Assembly: GCA_023954375.1 (NCBI GenBank)
Contig: JAMLIC010000005.1
Coordinates: 1 to 64,000, forward strand
Origin: Planctomycetota bacterium
GTDB lineage: Bacteria > Planctomycetota > J058
Direction of reading: 5' to 3'
Length of the DNA stretch: 64,000 nt
In this document: positions 25,845 through 34,135 of the stretch, in pieces
Position numbering within the stretch: position 1 is the stretch's first letter
Layout: each line of letters begins with the position of its first letter
Position numbers and translations under genes: made by a program
Notes under the pieces: model-generated
The model's input: the letters and a program-made list of their open reading frames with translations, nothing else
Database searches by the model: none
What the model was told of the DNA's origin: nothing

Positions 25845-26779
25845 TGGTCGAGGACGCGCTGATCGAGCTGGAGGGCGTGGGCAAGTGGTGGGGCCGCGAG
25901 CAGGTGCTGCGCTCGGTCGACCTCGCCGTGCCGCGCGGGAGCGTGACGGCCCTCCTGGGCCGCAACGGCTGCGGCAAGTCGACCCTCGTCCGGATCGTCA
26001 CCGGCCTCGTCGCCCGGGACGGCGGCCGCGCGCGCGTCCTCGGGCGCGACCCGGCGCACCTGGGCCCGGCCGAGCGCGAGCGGCTGGCCGTCGTGTCGGA
26101 CACGTCGACCGCGTGGGCCGGGACGCGTGTGCGCGACGAGCTCGCCCTCCAGCGCCGGCTGCGCGGCTCGCGCTGGGACGAGGCGCGCGCGGCCGAGCTC
26201 ATCGCGCGCTTCGAGCTCCCGGTCGACCGGCGCCTCGCGGCGCTGTCGAAGGGCATGCAGGCGCGCCTGCGCCTGGTGGTCGGGCTGGCGGCCGACCCCG
26301 AGCTCCTCGTCCTCGACGAGCCCGCCCTGGGGCTCGACCTGTTCGCGCGCCACGACCTGCTCGACGCGGTCATCGAGACGATCGCCCGCGAGGGGCGCGC
26401 CGTCCTCGTCGTCTCGCACCTCCTCGACGACGTGGAGCGGATCGCCGACCGCGTGGCGTTCCTGCGCCACGGCGAGGTCACCGTGGCCGGCGCCGTCGAC
26501 GACCTGCGGGCGCGCTTCCGCCGCGCCCGCGTCGTCCTCGGACCCGGCGGCGCCCCGGCGCTCGAGCGCGCGGCGAGCGGCCTGCTCGGCGTCCGGCGCG
26601 TGGTCGCCGAGCCAGGGGACCCGCCCGGGGAGCGCGTCGTGGTCCTCGACGACCACTCGGACGACCTGCTGGCCGCGCTCGAGGCGGAGGCCGGCGTCGA
26701 GCGGCTGGAGGTGCGGCGGATGACGCTGCGCGAGGTCTACTTCGAGGTCCTGGGCGGCCGCGAGGAGGTGGCGGCGTGA
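25844..26779 (+). CDS. ABC transporter ATP-binding protein
   Basis: A 311-residue ABC ATPase: Walker A LLGRNGCGKST, signature LSKGMQARLRLVVG, Walker B LLVLDEPALGLDL, switch histidine VVSHLLDD. The last 80 residues (RARVVLGPGGAPALERAA, RVVAEPGD, MTLREVYFEVLGG) are typical of drug- or antibiotic-export ABC-2 ATPases. Start: ATG 25844 overlaps the GntR stop by one base, 8 bases after GGAGGGG; GTG 25841 in the same frame is equally possible. Its membrane partner follows by GTGA overlap. Confidence 0.92.
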   Translation: MVEDALIELEGVGKWWGREQVLRSVDLAVPRGSVTALLGRNGCGKSTLVRIVTGLVARDGGRARVLGRDPAHLGPAERERLAVVSDTSTAWAGTRVRDELALQRRLRGSRWDEARAAELIARFELPVDRRLAALSKGMQARLRLVVGLAADPELLVLDEPALGLDLFARHDLLDAVIETIAREGRAVLVVSHLLDDVERIADRVAFLRHGEVTVAGAVDDLRARFRRARVVLGPGGAPALERAASGLLGVRRVVAEPGDPPGERVVVLDDHSDDLLAALEAEAGVERLEVRRMTLREVYFEVLGGREEVAA

Positions 26780-27450
26780 CCCCCGCGTGCCTGCGCGGCG
26801 TCGGCGCGCTCCTGGCGACGCTGCCGCGCCCCCTCGCCGGGGTCAGCCTCCTGGTGGGCGTGTTCACCCTCGCCATCGGCGCGGTCGCCCGGCTCCAGGG
26901 CGCCGAGGCGCTCGACCCGGTGGCGCTCTCGATCGCGCTCGGCGCGATCGCCCTCCTGGCCCCCGCCTTCGTCGGGGTGCCGTGGACGCTGTCGGTGCAG
27001 GCCAACGTCCCCCCGCGGCGCGACGAGCTGCTCCTCCTGCCCATGGGCCGCCTGGCGCTCCCGATCGCGGTCCTCGCCGGCGGCGCGCTGGTCGCCCTGA
27101 CGGCGCTCGCGGTCCTCGTCGTCGGGGTCGCGCTGGCGTTCGGCCCCGCGGCGCTGGTCGAGGTCGCCGGCGCGCCCGACCTCATCGGCTGGGAGCTCGC
27201 GGTGCTCTTCGCCGGCGGGTTCTACCTCGGCGCGGTGGGAGGGAGCTCCGCGGCCCTCGTCGCGGGCTGGGCGCTGGCCCCCGGCCTCGTCCTCGCCGCC
27301 GGCGGCGCCATGGGGTACGAGGGCCCGGCGGCGGCCGCCTACGTGGCGCTCTGGCAGGGCGCGCTCGGCGCGTTCCTGCTCGTCACGCCCTTCGCCCTCT
27401 ACGCCCGACCCGCGCACGTGTGGTCGGCGTCGCTCCAGCCCGGCGAGCGA
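26776..27450 (+). CDS. ABC-2-type membrane subunit, N-terminal part (frameshifted)
   Basis: The frame starting at GTG 26776 (GTGA overlap with the ATPase, GAGGAGG upstream) encodes about 220 residues with six hydrophobic helices (LPRPLAGVSLLVGVFTLAIG, SIALGAIALLAPAFVGV, LPIAVLAGGALVALTALAVLVVGV, ELAVLFAGGFYLGAVGG). Around 27430-27450 this frame turns into Arg/Pro-rich text, while the next frame (+1) becomes membrane-like and continues as ERPTEALTSAAALVALGLGG. I infer one gene, 26776-28765, with a single-base insertion near 27430-27450, either a sequencing error or a real lesion. In the intact form it would be the membrane subunit of the transporter. Confidence 0.65.
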
Positions 27451-28765
27451 GCGCCCGACGGAGGCGCTCACCAGCGCCGCGGCGCTGGTCGCCCTCGGCC
27501 TCGGCGGCGTCGGATGGCCGCTCGTCGTCGTCCTGGCGCTCGGCGGGCTCAAGTGGACCTGGGACCGCCGCCGCCACCCGGCGCGCGGGAGCGCGTCGGC
27601 GGTGCGCACGGCCCACCTCGTGGCCCTGGCCCTCGCGGCCCCGCTCGTCGTCACGGGCCTGGTCGTCGACGCCCGCGCGGGCGCGGAGCGGCCCGAGGAC
27701 CTCGAGCCCGTCGTCGTCGCGCTCTCGCCCGACGCGCGCCACGCGGTCGTCGTCGCCGCCCCGCGGGCCGACGGGCGCCTCCGCCCGACCACCGCGCGGG
27801 CGCTGGTCGTCGACCTGACGGGGGAGCGCCCGCCGCGCCTCCTCCCGCCCCGCTTCGCCGGCCTGCCGGACGCCGGGGTCTGGTCGGCGGACGGCCGCTG
27901 GGCGGCGGTCCACGACCTCACGCGGGGGCGCATGCACCTGCCGTCGTTCGGCACGACGACGTTCCACGCCCGGCTGCGCTTCCTGCAGACGACGACCGCC
28001 GCGACGCTGATCTACGACACGACGACGGGAGAGCTGGTCCGCGGGCCGGCCCGCGTGGTCGCGCCCGGGTGGCGCCACCCCGACGAGCTCGTGGCGGCGC
28101 GGCCGCTGCTGGCCGGTGCGTGGGAGCTGCGGGACCAGGAGGGCCACGCCCTGCGCCTGACGGACAGCTTCGAGGTGAGCGGCTACGACGCGGGCCGTCC
28201 GCTCGTCGCCCTCGGCCTCGACCACCGCCGCCTCGACGCCCTGCCCGGCCTGCTGGTCGCGGACGGGGCGCGGCGCTGGGACGGCGAGGGCCTCGTCGCG
28301 GCCGACCTCGACCGCGGGCGATGGGTGTGGCGCGGGTGCGCCGACGCCGACGCGCCGTCGCGCGAGCGCCCGGCGCGGCTCGAGCGGGACGGGGCCGCGG
28401 TCGAGCTCGCGGCGGGCGCGCGCGTCGTCCTCGAGGCCTGCACGCCCGACGCGCTCGTGGTCGTCGACGACGAGGGGCTCGCGCGCGTGCGCCTGCCCGG
28501 CGGGGCGCGCGAGGTCCTCCTCCCGCCCGCGGGCGCCGAGCGCCTCGCCGTCCGCTGGGTGGCGCCGGGCGGGCGCCGCCTGCTGGTGCGCCGCGACGAC
28601 GAGGCGTGGCGCGTCGACCTCGACGGCCCGGCGGCCCCGCTCGGGCCGCACGAGGGGGCCGCGGCCCTCCTGGGCGACCACGTCGTCGTCGACCGGCGGG
28701 GGCGGTGGCCCGCCCTGCGCGCGGCGGACGGAGCGGAGCGGGCCGCGGTCCCCTGGGCGCGGTGA
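27440..28765 (+). CDS. C-terminal part of the frameshifted membrane protein, propeller-like domain
   Basis: This frame continues the preceding gene after an apparent one-base shift. It opens with two membrane helices (TSAAALVALGLGGVGWPLVVVLALGG and AHLVALALAAPLVVTGLVVDA) and then about 340 residues of repeated beta strands (VVVALSPDARHAVVVAAP, GVWSADGRWAAVHDL, RWVAPGGRRLLVRRDDEAWRVDL), probably an extracytoplasmic beta-propeller. The first conventional start in the frame is GTG 27602, which would remove the first helix. A start at 27602 as an independent gene is possible, but the missing helix and the sudden change upstream favour a split gene. Confidence 0.6.
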   Translation, partial: PASERPTEALTSAAALVALGLGGVGWPLVVVLALGGLKWTWDRRRHPARGSASAVRTAHLVALALAAPLVVTGLVVDARAGAERPEDLEPVVVALSPDARHAVVVAAPRADGRLRPTTARALVVDLTGERPPRLLPPRFAGLPDAGVWSADGRWAAVHDLTRGRMHLPSFGTTTFHARLRFLQTTTAATLIYDTTTGELVRGPARVVAPGWRHPDELVAARPLLAGAWELRDQEGHALRLTDSFEVSGYDAGRPLVALGLDHRRLDALPGLLVADGARRWDGEGLVAADLDRGRWVWRGCADADAPSRERPARLERDGAAVELAAGARVVLEACTPDALVVVDDEGLARVRLPGGAREVLLPPAGAERLAVRWVAPGGRRLLVRRDDEAWRVDLDGPAAPLGPHEGAAALLGDHVVVDRRGRWPALRAADGAERAAVPWAR

Positions 28766-28798
28766 CGCGGTGACGTGCGGGGGCGGCGCGGATCGTGC

Positions 28799-28826
28799 TT
28801 GCCCGCGGCCCCCGCGGGGGTACGAT
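28799..28826 (+). promoter_or_regulatory. Promoter of the M20-HutF-NagA operon, near-leaderless
   Basis: TTGCCC (28799-28804), 16-base spacer, TACGAT (28821-28826). The start codon GTG 28837 lies 10 bases after the -10 element, so the transcript would be leaderless or nearly so. This agrees with the lack of a ribosome binding site. Confidence 0.5.
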
Positions 28827-28836
28827 CGCGGCGCCC

Positions 28837-29847
28837 GTGGACGACCCCTTCGACCTGCTCGAGCGCCTCGTGGCGATCCCGTCCCCGTCCGGCCAGGAGG
28901 GCGCGTACGCGGCCGAGGTCGCGCGCCTGCTCGAGGCCGAGGGGTACGACGTCCAGGCGCGCGAGGTCGCGCCGAGGCGGCCGAACGTCGTCGCCCGCCC
29001 GCGCGGGGCGCCGCCGCCGCGGGTGTGGCTCTCGACGCACATCGACGTCGTGCCCCCACACATCCCGCCGCGCCGCGACGGCGACCGCCTCTACGGCCGC
29101 GGGACCGCCGACACCAAGGGCCCGCTCGTGGCCATGCTCGAGGCCGCCCGCGGCCTCGACCCGGCCGCGCGGGCGCAGGTGGGCTTCCTCCTCGTCGTGG
29201 GCGAGGAGGTCGACCACTCGGGCGCGCTGGCCGCCGCCGGCCAGCCGGACCTGCAGGCGCGGATCATCCTCGGCGAGCCGACCTCGAACCGCGTCGTCGC
29301 CGCGCAGAAGGGCCTCCTCAAGGTGCGCCTCGCCGCCGAGGGGGTCGCCGGCCACTCGGCCTTCCCCGACCGCGGCGTCTCGGCCGTGCACCGCCTGCTC
29401 GACGTGCTCGAGGCGGTCCGGAAGGCGCCCTGGCCGCGCCACCCGGTCCTGGGCGAGACGACCCTCAACGTGGGCACGATCCAGGGCGGCGTCGCCGCCA
29501 ACGTCTTCGCGCCCCGGGCCGAGGCGCTGCTGCTCCTGCGCCTCGTCGAGCCGTGGAAGGACGCCCTGACGCGCGTCGAGGCCGCGGCGGCCGCCGTCGA
29601 GGGCGCGCGCGTCGAGCGGCTGACGAGCAACGACCCGGTGACCTTCGAGCCCCCGCCGGGGTTCGACACCTGCGTGATCCCGTTCAACAGCGACGCCAGC
29701 TACCTGGCGCCGCTCGGTCCGGTGTGGCTCTGCGGCCCGGGGGCGATCGAGGTCGCCCACGCCGACCACGAGCACATCGACCGCGCCGACCTGGCCGAGG
29801 GCGCGCGCACCTACGCGCGCCTCGTGCGGGCGGCGCTCGGAGGCTGA
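28837..29847 (+). CDS. M20-family metallopeptidase/deacylase (ArgE/DapE/CPG2 type)
   Basis: A 336-residue M20 amidohydrolase. Zinc ligands and catalytic residues are in order: STHIDVVPPH, GRGTADTKGP (bridging Asp), GEEVDHSGA (general-base and ligand Glu), ILGEPTSN, and the C-terminal ligand in VAHADHEHID. The dimerisation insert with GHSAFPDRGVSAVHRLLDVL is present. Substrates of the family are N-acyl amino acids or small peptides; which one is not visible. GTG 28837 gives the normal start (MDDPFDLLERLVAIPSPSGQEG). The next two genes, a HutF-like amidohydrolase and NagA, follow with almost no spacing, so the operon is probably for salvage of amidated or acylated compounds. Confidence 0.88.
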   Translation: MDDPFDLLERLVAIPSPSGQEGAYAAEVARLLEAEGYDVQAREVAPRRPNVVARPRGAPPPRVWLSTHIDVVPPHIPPRRDGDRLYGRGTADTKGPLVAMLEAARGLDPAARAQVGFLLVVGEEVDHSGALAAAGQPDLQARIILGEPTSNRVVAAQKGLLKVRLAAEGVAGHSAFPDRGVSAVHRLLDVLEAVRKAPWPRHPVLGETTLNVGTIQGGVAANVFAPRAEALLLLRLVEPWKDALTRVEAAAAAVEGARVERLTSNDPVTFEPPPGFDTCVIPFNSDASYLAPLGPVWLCGPGAIEVAHADHEHIDRADLAEGARTYARLVRAALGG

Positions 29848-29849
29848 CC

Positions 29850-31244
29850 GTGCAGCTGTTCCTGGCCGACTGGCTCCACCGCCCGGGCACGTTCGAGAAG
29901 GACGGCGCGGTCCTCGTCGACGACGCCGGGCGCATCGTCGCCGCGGGCCCGCGCGCCGAGGTGCGGGCGCACCCGCGCGCGGCGGGCGCGAAGGAGACGA
30001 GCCTCCCCGGGCGCGCGCTCCTGCCCGGGACCGTGAGCGCGCACAGCCACGCGTTCCAGGTGATGCTCCGCGGCTCGTCGGACCACCCGCCCAGCTTCCG
30101 CGAGTGGGTCAAGGCGCACCTCTACCCGCTCGTCGAGCGGCTCGACGAGGCCTCGCTCGAGGCGGCGGCGCTCCTGTGCTTCTCGCAGATGGCCCGCGCC
30201 GGCGTGACGACCGTGGGCGAGTTCCACTACATCCACAACGCCCACGACGACTACGCCCCGCGCAGCCGGGCGCTGGCGCAGGTGGTGATCGGCGCGGCGC
30301 GGCGCGTGGGGCTCCGGATCGCCTTCGTGCGGGCCATCTACGACGTGCAGGAGCGCTTCGGCCAGGGGCGCTTCGCCGAGTCGCCGCAGGACGCGGCGCG
30401 CGCGATCCGCGAGCTGCACGAGGAGCACGCGGGGGACCCGCACGTGACCGTCCTCCCCGCGCCGCACTCGCTCCACGGCGCCACGCGCGAGGCCGTGGAG
30501 ACCGGGGCGACGCTGGCCAGGGAGCTCGACACGCGCTGGCACATCCACCTCGCCGAGCAGCGCGGCGACGTCGGCTACTCGGAGCGCTTCCACGGCGGCA
30601 CGCCGCTCGTCGTCCTCGACCGCTGGGGCGTGCTCGACGAGCGGACGGTGCTCGTGCACGGGATCTGGCTCACGGCCGAGGAGCGCGACCTGCTCGCGCG
30701 CAAGAAGGGCGCCCTGGTCTCCAACCCCGGGACCAACATGGCGCTGGGCGACGGGATCGCGCCGCTGGCCGAGCTCCTGGCGCTCGGGGTCCCGGTCGCG
30801 CTCGGCACCGACCTCAACGCGTCGCCCAACGTGTTCGCCGAGATGCGCACGGCGGAGATGCTCCAGCGTGTCCATCACCTGCGCATGGGCGTCCTCTCGA
30901 CCGCCGGCGGGACGGCGCCCGACCCGGAGCGGATCTTCGCCATGGGCACGCGCCACGGCGCCCACGTCCTCGACGTCGACGCGGGCGCCCTCGAGCCGGG
31001 GCTGTGGGCCGACCTCGTCGCGGTCGACCTCGCCGACCCGTCGCTCTTGCCGGCGTCCGTGCTCGGCGGCGCGGCCCTCCTCAGCGCGATCACCAGCTCG
31101 ATCGCGGCCGAGAGCGCCGTGACCGACGTGTTCGTGGCCGGGCGGCCGGTCGTGCGCGAGCGCGCCGTGGTCGGCCTGCCCCAGGACGAGCTCGTCGACG
31201 CGCTGCGGAAGGCGCCGGCGCTCAGGCCGCTGCAGCGGGCGTGA
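29850..31244 (+). CDS. Amidohydrolase, formimidoylglutamate deiminase (HutF)-like
   Basis: A 464-residue metal-dependent amidohydrolase. Metal-site motifs: VSAHSHAFQVMLRG, RWHIHLAEQ, VHGIWLTAEE, ALGTDLNAS. The text ARAGVTTVGEFHYIHN and HSHAFQ are typical of HutF (N-formimidoyl-L-glutamate to N-formylglutamate plus ammonia), while SNPGTNMALGDGIAPL also recalls the SAH/MTA deaminase group. No other histidine-degradation gene is nearby, so the substrate is uncertain. GTG 29850 lies two bases after the M20 gene stop. The NagA gene overlaps its end by GTGA. Confidence 0.8.
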   Translation: MQLFLADWLHRPGTFEKDGAVLVDDAGRIVAAGPRAEVRAHPRAAGAKETSLPGRALLPGTVSAHSHAFQVMLRGSSDHPPSFREWVKAHLYPLVERLDEASLEAAALLCFSQMARAGVTTVGEFHYIHNAHDDYAPRSRALAQVVIGAARRVGLRIAFVRAIYDVQERFGQGRFAESPQDAARAIRELHEEHAGDPHVTVLPAPHSLHGATREAVETGATLARELDTRWHIHLAEQRGDVGYSERFHGGTPLVVLDRWGVLDERTVLVHGIWLTAEERDLLARKKGALVSNPGTNMALGDGIAPLAELLALGVPVALGTDLNASPNVFAEMRTAEMLQRVHHLRMGVLSTAGGTAPDPERIFAMGTRHGAHVLDVDAGALEPGLWADLVAVDLADPSLLPASVLGGAALLSAITSSIAAESAVTDVFVAGRPVVRERAVVGLPQDELVDALRKAPALRPLQRA

Positions 31245-32350
31245 CGCGCCTCGAGGGCCAGGTGGTCGGCCTCCCGGGCGCGGCGGGCCCGGTCGGCGGC
31301 GCGCTGCTCGTCGACGGCGGGCGCGTGACCGCCTTCCGCGAGGGGCCCGCGCCGCGGCGCCTCCTCCTCCCGGGGTTCGTCGACCTGCACGTCCACGGCG
31401 GCGGCGGGGCGGACGTCATGGACGGGCCCGAGGGCGTCCGCGCCGTGGCGGCCTTCCACCTGCGCCGCGGAACGACCGCGCTCTGTCCGACGACGGTCAC
31501 GCGCCCGCTCGACGAGCTGCGCGCGTTCGTCGCGGCGACCGGGGCGCTCGAGGCCGGTGCGCTCGAGCCGGGCGCGGCGCGCCTCCTCGGCGTCCACCTC
31601 GAGGGGCCCTTCATCGACGAGGCGCGCCGCGGCGCGCAGCCGCCCTTCACGCGCCCGATCGACCTCGCGGAGCTCGCGTCCCTCGTCGACGCCGGCCCGG
31701 TGGCCACGGTCACGCTCGCGCCCGAGCTCCCCGGCGCGGTCGAGGCCGTCCGCTGGCTCGCCGCGCGCGGCGTGCGGGCGAGCCTGGGCCACAGCTCGTG
31801 CACTTACGCCCGGGCCCGCGAGGCCTTCGCGGCCGGGGCGGGCGGGGTCACGCACCTGTTCAACGCCATGAGCGGGCTCGACCACAAGCGCCCCGGCCTG
31901 GCGGCCGCGGCGCTCGAGGCCGAGGGCGCCGTGCTCGAGCTGATCCTCGACGGCCACCACGTCCACCCGGCGCTCGCCCGGCTGGCCCTGCGCGCCGCGC
32001 GCGGGCGCGTGGCGCTGGTCACCGACGCGATCCGGGCGGCAGGCCTGGGCGACGGCGAGAGCGAGCTGGGCGGCCAGCGCGTGGTGGTGAAGGACGGCCG
32101 CGCCGCCCTCGCCGACGGCACCCTCGCCGGCTCCGTCCTCACGCTCGACCGCGCCCTGCGCCTCGCGGTCGACCTCGGCCTGACCGTCGCCGAGGCCAGC
32201 CTCCTCCTCTCGCGGAACCCCGCCGACGCGCTCGGCCGCGCCGACCTCGGCCGCCTCACGCCGGGCGCGCGGGCCGACGTCGTCGCGGTCGACCCCGGGT
32301 CGCTGGCCGTCGAACACGTGTGGCTCGATGGCGTCGAGGTGACGGGCTGA
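31241..32350 (+). CDS. nagA: N-acetylglucosamine-6-phosphate deacetylase
   Basis: A 369-residue NagA. Seen: GFVDLHVHGGGG (metal site start), LGVHLEGPFIDEARRGAQPP with the metal-binding Glu, LGHSSCTYARAREAF, THLFNAMSGLDHKRPGL, ILDGHHVHP, and ALVTDAIRAAG with the catalytic Asp. It removes acetate from GlcNAc-6-phosphate in amino-sugar recycling. GTG 31241 overlaps the stop of the amidohydrolase gene. No NagB or sugar transporter is in the window. Confidence 0.92.
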   Translation: MTRLEGQVVGLPGAAGPVGGALLVDGGRVTAFREGPAPRRLLLPGFVDLHVHGGGGADVMDGPEGVRAVAAFHLRRGTTALCPTTVTRPLDELRAFVAATGALEAGALEPGAARLLGVHLEGPFIDEARRGAQPPFTRPIDLAELASLVDAGPVATVTLAPELPGAVEAVRWLAARGVRASLGHSSCTYARAREAFAAGAGGVTHLFNAMSGLDHKRPGLAAAALEAEGAVLELILDGHHVHPALARLALRAARGRVALVTDAIRAAGLGDGESELGGQRVVVKDGRAALADGTLAGSVLTLDRALRLAVDLGLTVAEASLLLSRNPADALGRADLGRLTPGARADVVAVDPGSLAVEHVWLDGVEVTG

Positions 32351-32362
32351 CCGCGAGCGCGC

Positions 32363-32932
32363 TCAGCGCCGCCGCGCGTCCTCGACCCGCTGCTCGAACG
32401 AGCGCGCGAGCTCGGGCACGAGCACGGCGCGCAGGTGCTCGATGCGGCGGGCGAGCGCCGCCGCGTTCTCGGGGGTCGCCGGAGCGGCCACCGGGTAGAC
32501 GTCGTCGAGCGGCGCGCCGGTGCGGACCGCGCGCACCCAGTCCTCCATCAGCTCGCAGTAGGTCTGGAGCGCCTCCGCGGGCGTCGGGCTCTCGTCCAGG
32601 ACCAGGTAGACCGTCGGGAGGTCGCCGACGACGACCCAGAGCCACTCGTCCACGCGGTGTCCGCGCGCCGGCTCGACGCGCGCGAGGAACGCCGCCACCA
32701 CCCCGCCGACGCCCGCGCCGAGGCGCAGGTCGGCCACGGACCCGCACCAGCGCTGGGCGCGGAGGAAGGCGTCCGCCCGCCGGGCCATGCCCCGGAGGAG
32801 GCGCGTGTCGGCGGCGCCGTCACCTTCGACCTCGCGCGCTGGCCGGCAAGCCATGAGGAGGGACGGCGACGGGCCCGCGTCACCGTCGCGAGGTTCGTCG
32901 GACGGTCCCGGGCCCTCCTTCGACGTGCTCAC
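32363..32932 (-). CDS. Conserved hypothetical protein
   Basis: A 189-residue soluble protein. The core (residues about 50-160) is ADAFLRAQRWCGSVADLRLGAGVGGVVAAFLARV, then DEWLWVVVGDLPTVYLVLDE and ALQTYCELMEDWVRAV. I have seen this pattern in conserved bacterial proteins of unknown function. The N-terminal 45 residues are low complexity, and the true start may be internal (for example the Met in LLRGMARRADAF). It ends 12 bases from the convergent nagA stop. Confidence 0.6.
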   Translation of the reverse strand: MSTSKEGPGPSDEPRDGDAGPSPSLLMACRPAREVEGDGAADTRLLRGMARRADAFLRAQRWCGSVADLRLGAGVGGVVAAFLARVEPARGHRVDEWLWVVVGDLPTVYLVLDESPTPAEALQTYCELMEDWVRAVRTGAPLDDVYPVAAPATPENAAALARRIEHLRAVLVPELARSFEQRVEDARRR

Positions 32933-32995
32933 ACCGGCACTCTAGCCGGGATCATTCACGAGCACCGCAAAGCCCTGGCAGAAGAAGAATTGAAC

Positions 32996-33016
32996 CGCCA
33001 AGACGTCGCCAAGACG
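32996..33016. repeat. Short direct repeat CGCCAAGACG x2
   Basis: CGCCAAGACG at 32996-33005 and 33007-33016, in AACCGCCAAGACG context, in a gap of about 130 bases. This kind of intergenic tandem repeat recurs in many unrelated genomes; its origin is unclear. Confidence 0.55.
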
Positions 33017-33064
33017 AGGCTAGCGGAAGGAGGCTGCGCCCCTTCCATGAGGCCGCGGCGGCGG

Positions 33065-33958
33065 TCACTCCCCGCACTGGAGTCGTTGCCCGAACTCCGC
33101 GCCGAGCGCGTCGGCCATGAGGTCGTCGTGGCTGTACTCGCCGCCCGAGACCCGGTCCATGACCTCCTTCAGCCAGCCGACCGTGAAGCTGCCGGTGGCG
33201 TTGGCGCGGTGGGCGAGGATCGCGCTGCCGAAGAAGTGGGCGTACTTGTCGAACACCGGCTCGCGCGGGTCGATCCCGGGGAGCTGCGCCAGCGGCAGGT
33301 CGACGTGGTCGACGGTGAGGGCGAAGGCGAGCTGCAGGGCCTCGCGCGGGCTCGAGGTCATCGCCCGCGCCTCGGCGTAGATCATCTCCGGCGTCCACGG
33401 CGCCGGCAGGCGCTCGAGCCGGGTCCGGAGGCCGCGCGCGTCCTGCTGCGTCATGGGGCCGCGCAGCTCCTCGAGGCGCCGGCTCCCGGGCTTGAAGAAG
33501 TCCCACAGCGAGCGCCCGAGCTCCCAGGTCGCCACGCCGTGCCGCGACCACCACCGGTCGCGCGTCGGCGCGCACTCGGCCGGGACGACCGGCGCCCGCT
33601 TGCGCGCCCCCCGCAGGCTCACCAGCGCCGCGCCGCCGCCCTCGAGGCGGCCCTCGAGCACGTCGCCCGGCGCGCGGCGCACGACGAGCACCCGCGGCCC
33701 GGCCGCCTCACGACCGGCGAGCACCCCCGTGATCCCGGGCGTGCCCGGCAGGACGAAGCGCCAGCCGTCGCCGTGCCGCTCGCCGCGCAGGTCGAGGTCG
33801 CGGCCGTCGAGGCGGCCCGTGAGGCGCAGGCCCTCGCCCTCGCGGCGCAAGGTGACCTCGCCCGGCGCGCCGCCCGTGAGGACGTAGGTGAAGTCCTCCT
33901 GCGCCCACGCGGGGGCTGCCGCCAGGAGCGCCGCCAGGAGCACGACCCACCGCGTCAT
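33065..33958 (-). CDS. Exported protein with YfiM/DUF2279-like C-terminus
   Basis: A 297-residue exported protein. Signal peptide MTRWVVLLAALLAAAPAWA with cleavage before QED. Residues about 20-115 are short beta strands (GEVTLRREGEGLRLTGRLDGRDLDL). The C-terminal 70 residues carry FDKYAHFFGSAILAHRA, VGWLKEVMDRVSGGEYSHDDLMADALGAEFG, which has the D-K-x-x-H ... G-x-x-K-E-x-x-D ... S-x-x-D-L-x-A-D-x-x-G pattern of DUF2279/YfiM lipoproteins. Those have no known activity; the motif occurs in VanZ-like membrane-associated proteins. ATG 33958 is well placed for the signal. Confidence 0.65.
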   Translation of the reverse strand: MTRWVVLLAALLAAAPAWAQEDFTYVLTGGAPGEVTLRREGEGLRLTGRLDGRDLDLRGERHGDGWRFVLPGTPGITGVLAGREAAGPRVLVVRRAPGDVLEGRLEGGGAALVSLRGARKRAPVVPAECAPTRDRWWSRHGVATWELGRSLWDFFKPGSRRLEELRGPMTQQDARGLRTRLERLPAPWTPEMIYAEARAMTSSPREALQLAFALTVDHVDLPLAQLPGIDPREPVFDKYAHFFGSAILAHRANATGSFTVGWLKEVMDRVSGGEYSHDDLMADALGAEFGQRLQCGE

Positions 33959-34084
33959 GACCCGCCTCCCTCTCTCCGTCGGTCATGGGAAGCAGCGGTC
34001 GCGCCACACATGGGGCTCTGACGTGACTCGACTTAGGGCGTCGCCAGCGCGGCGATGCTCGATCGAGCGGCACCCGCGGCACGC

Positions 34085-34106
34085 ACCCGGCCCGGCCCGT
34101 AACGGG
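34085..34106 (+). promoter_or_regulatory. ACCCGGC-N6-CGTAACGGG motif upstream of the ECF sigma gene
   Basis: CGTAACGGG begins 38 bases before the ATG of the sigma gene and is preceded by ACCCGGC. The same CGTAACGGG lies exactly 38 bases before the ATG at 54803. CGT-type -10 elements are common in ECF promoters, so this may be an ECF-dependent promoter. Confidence 0.45.
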
Positions 34107-34135
34107 AGGACCCGATCCCCCGTAATCGTGGTGAC

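Noticed and set aside
29850..32350. Operon as a complete histidine-degradation (hut) pathway
   Set aside because: Only one HutF-like gene is present; no hutH, hutU, hutI or hutG homologue is in the window, and NagA belongs to amino-sugar metabolism.
32351..32362. Hairpin between nagA and the convergent hypothetical gene
   Set aside because: Only a short GAGCGCGCTC palindrome lies nearby; too weak to call a terminator.
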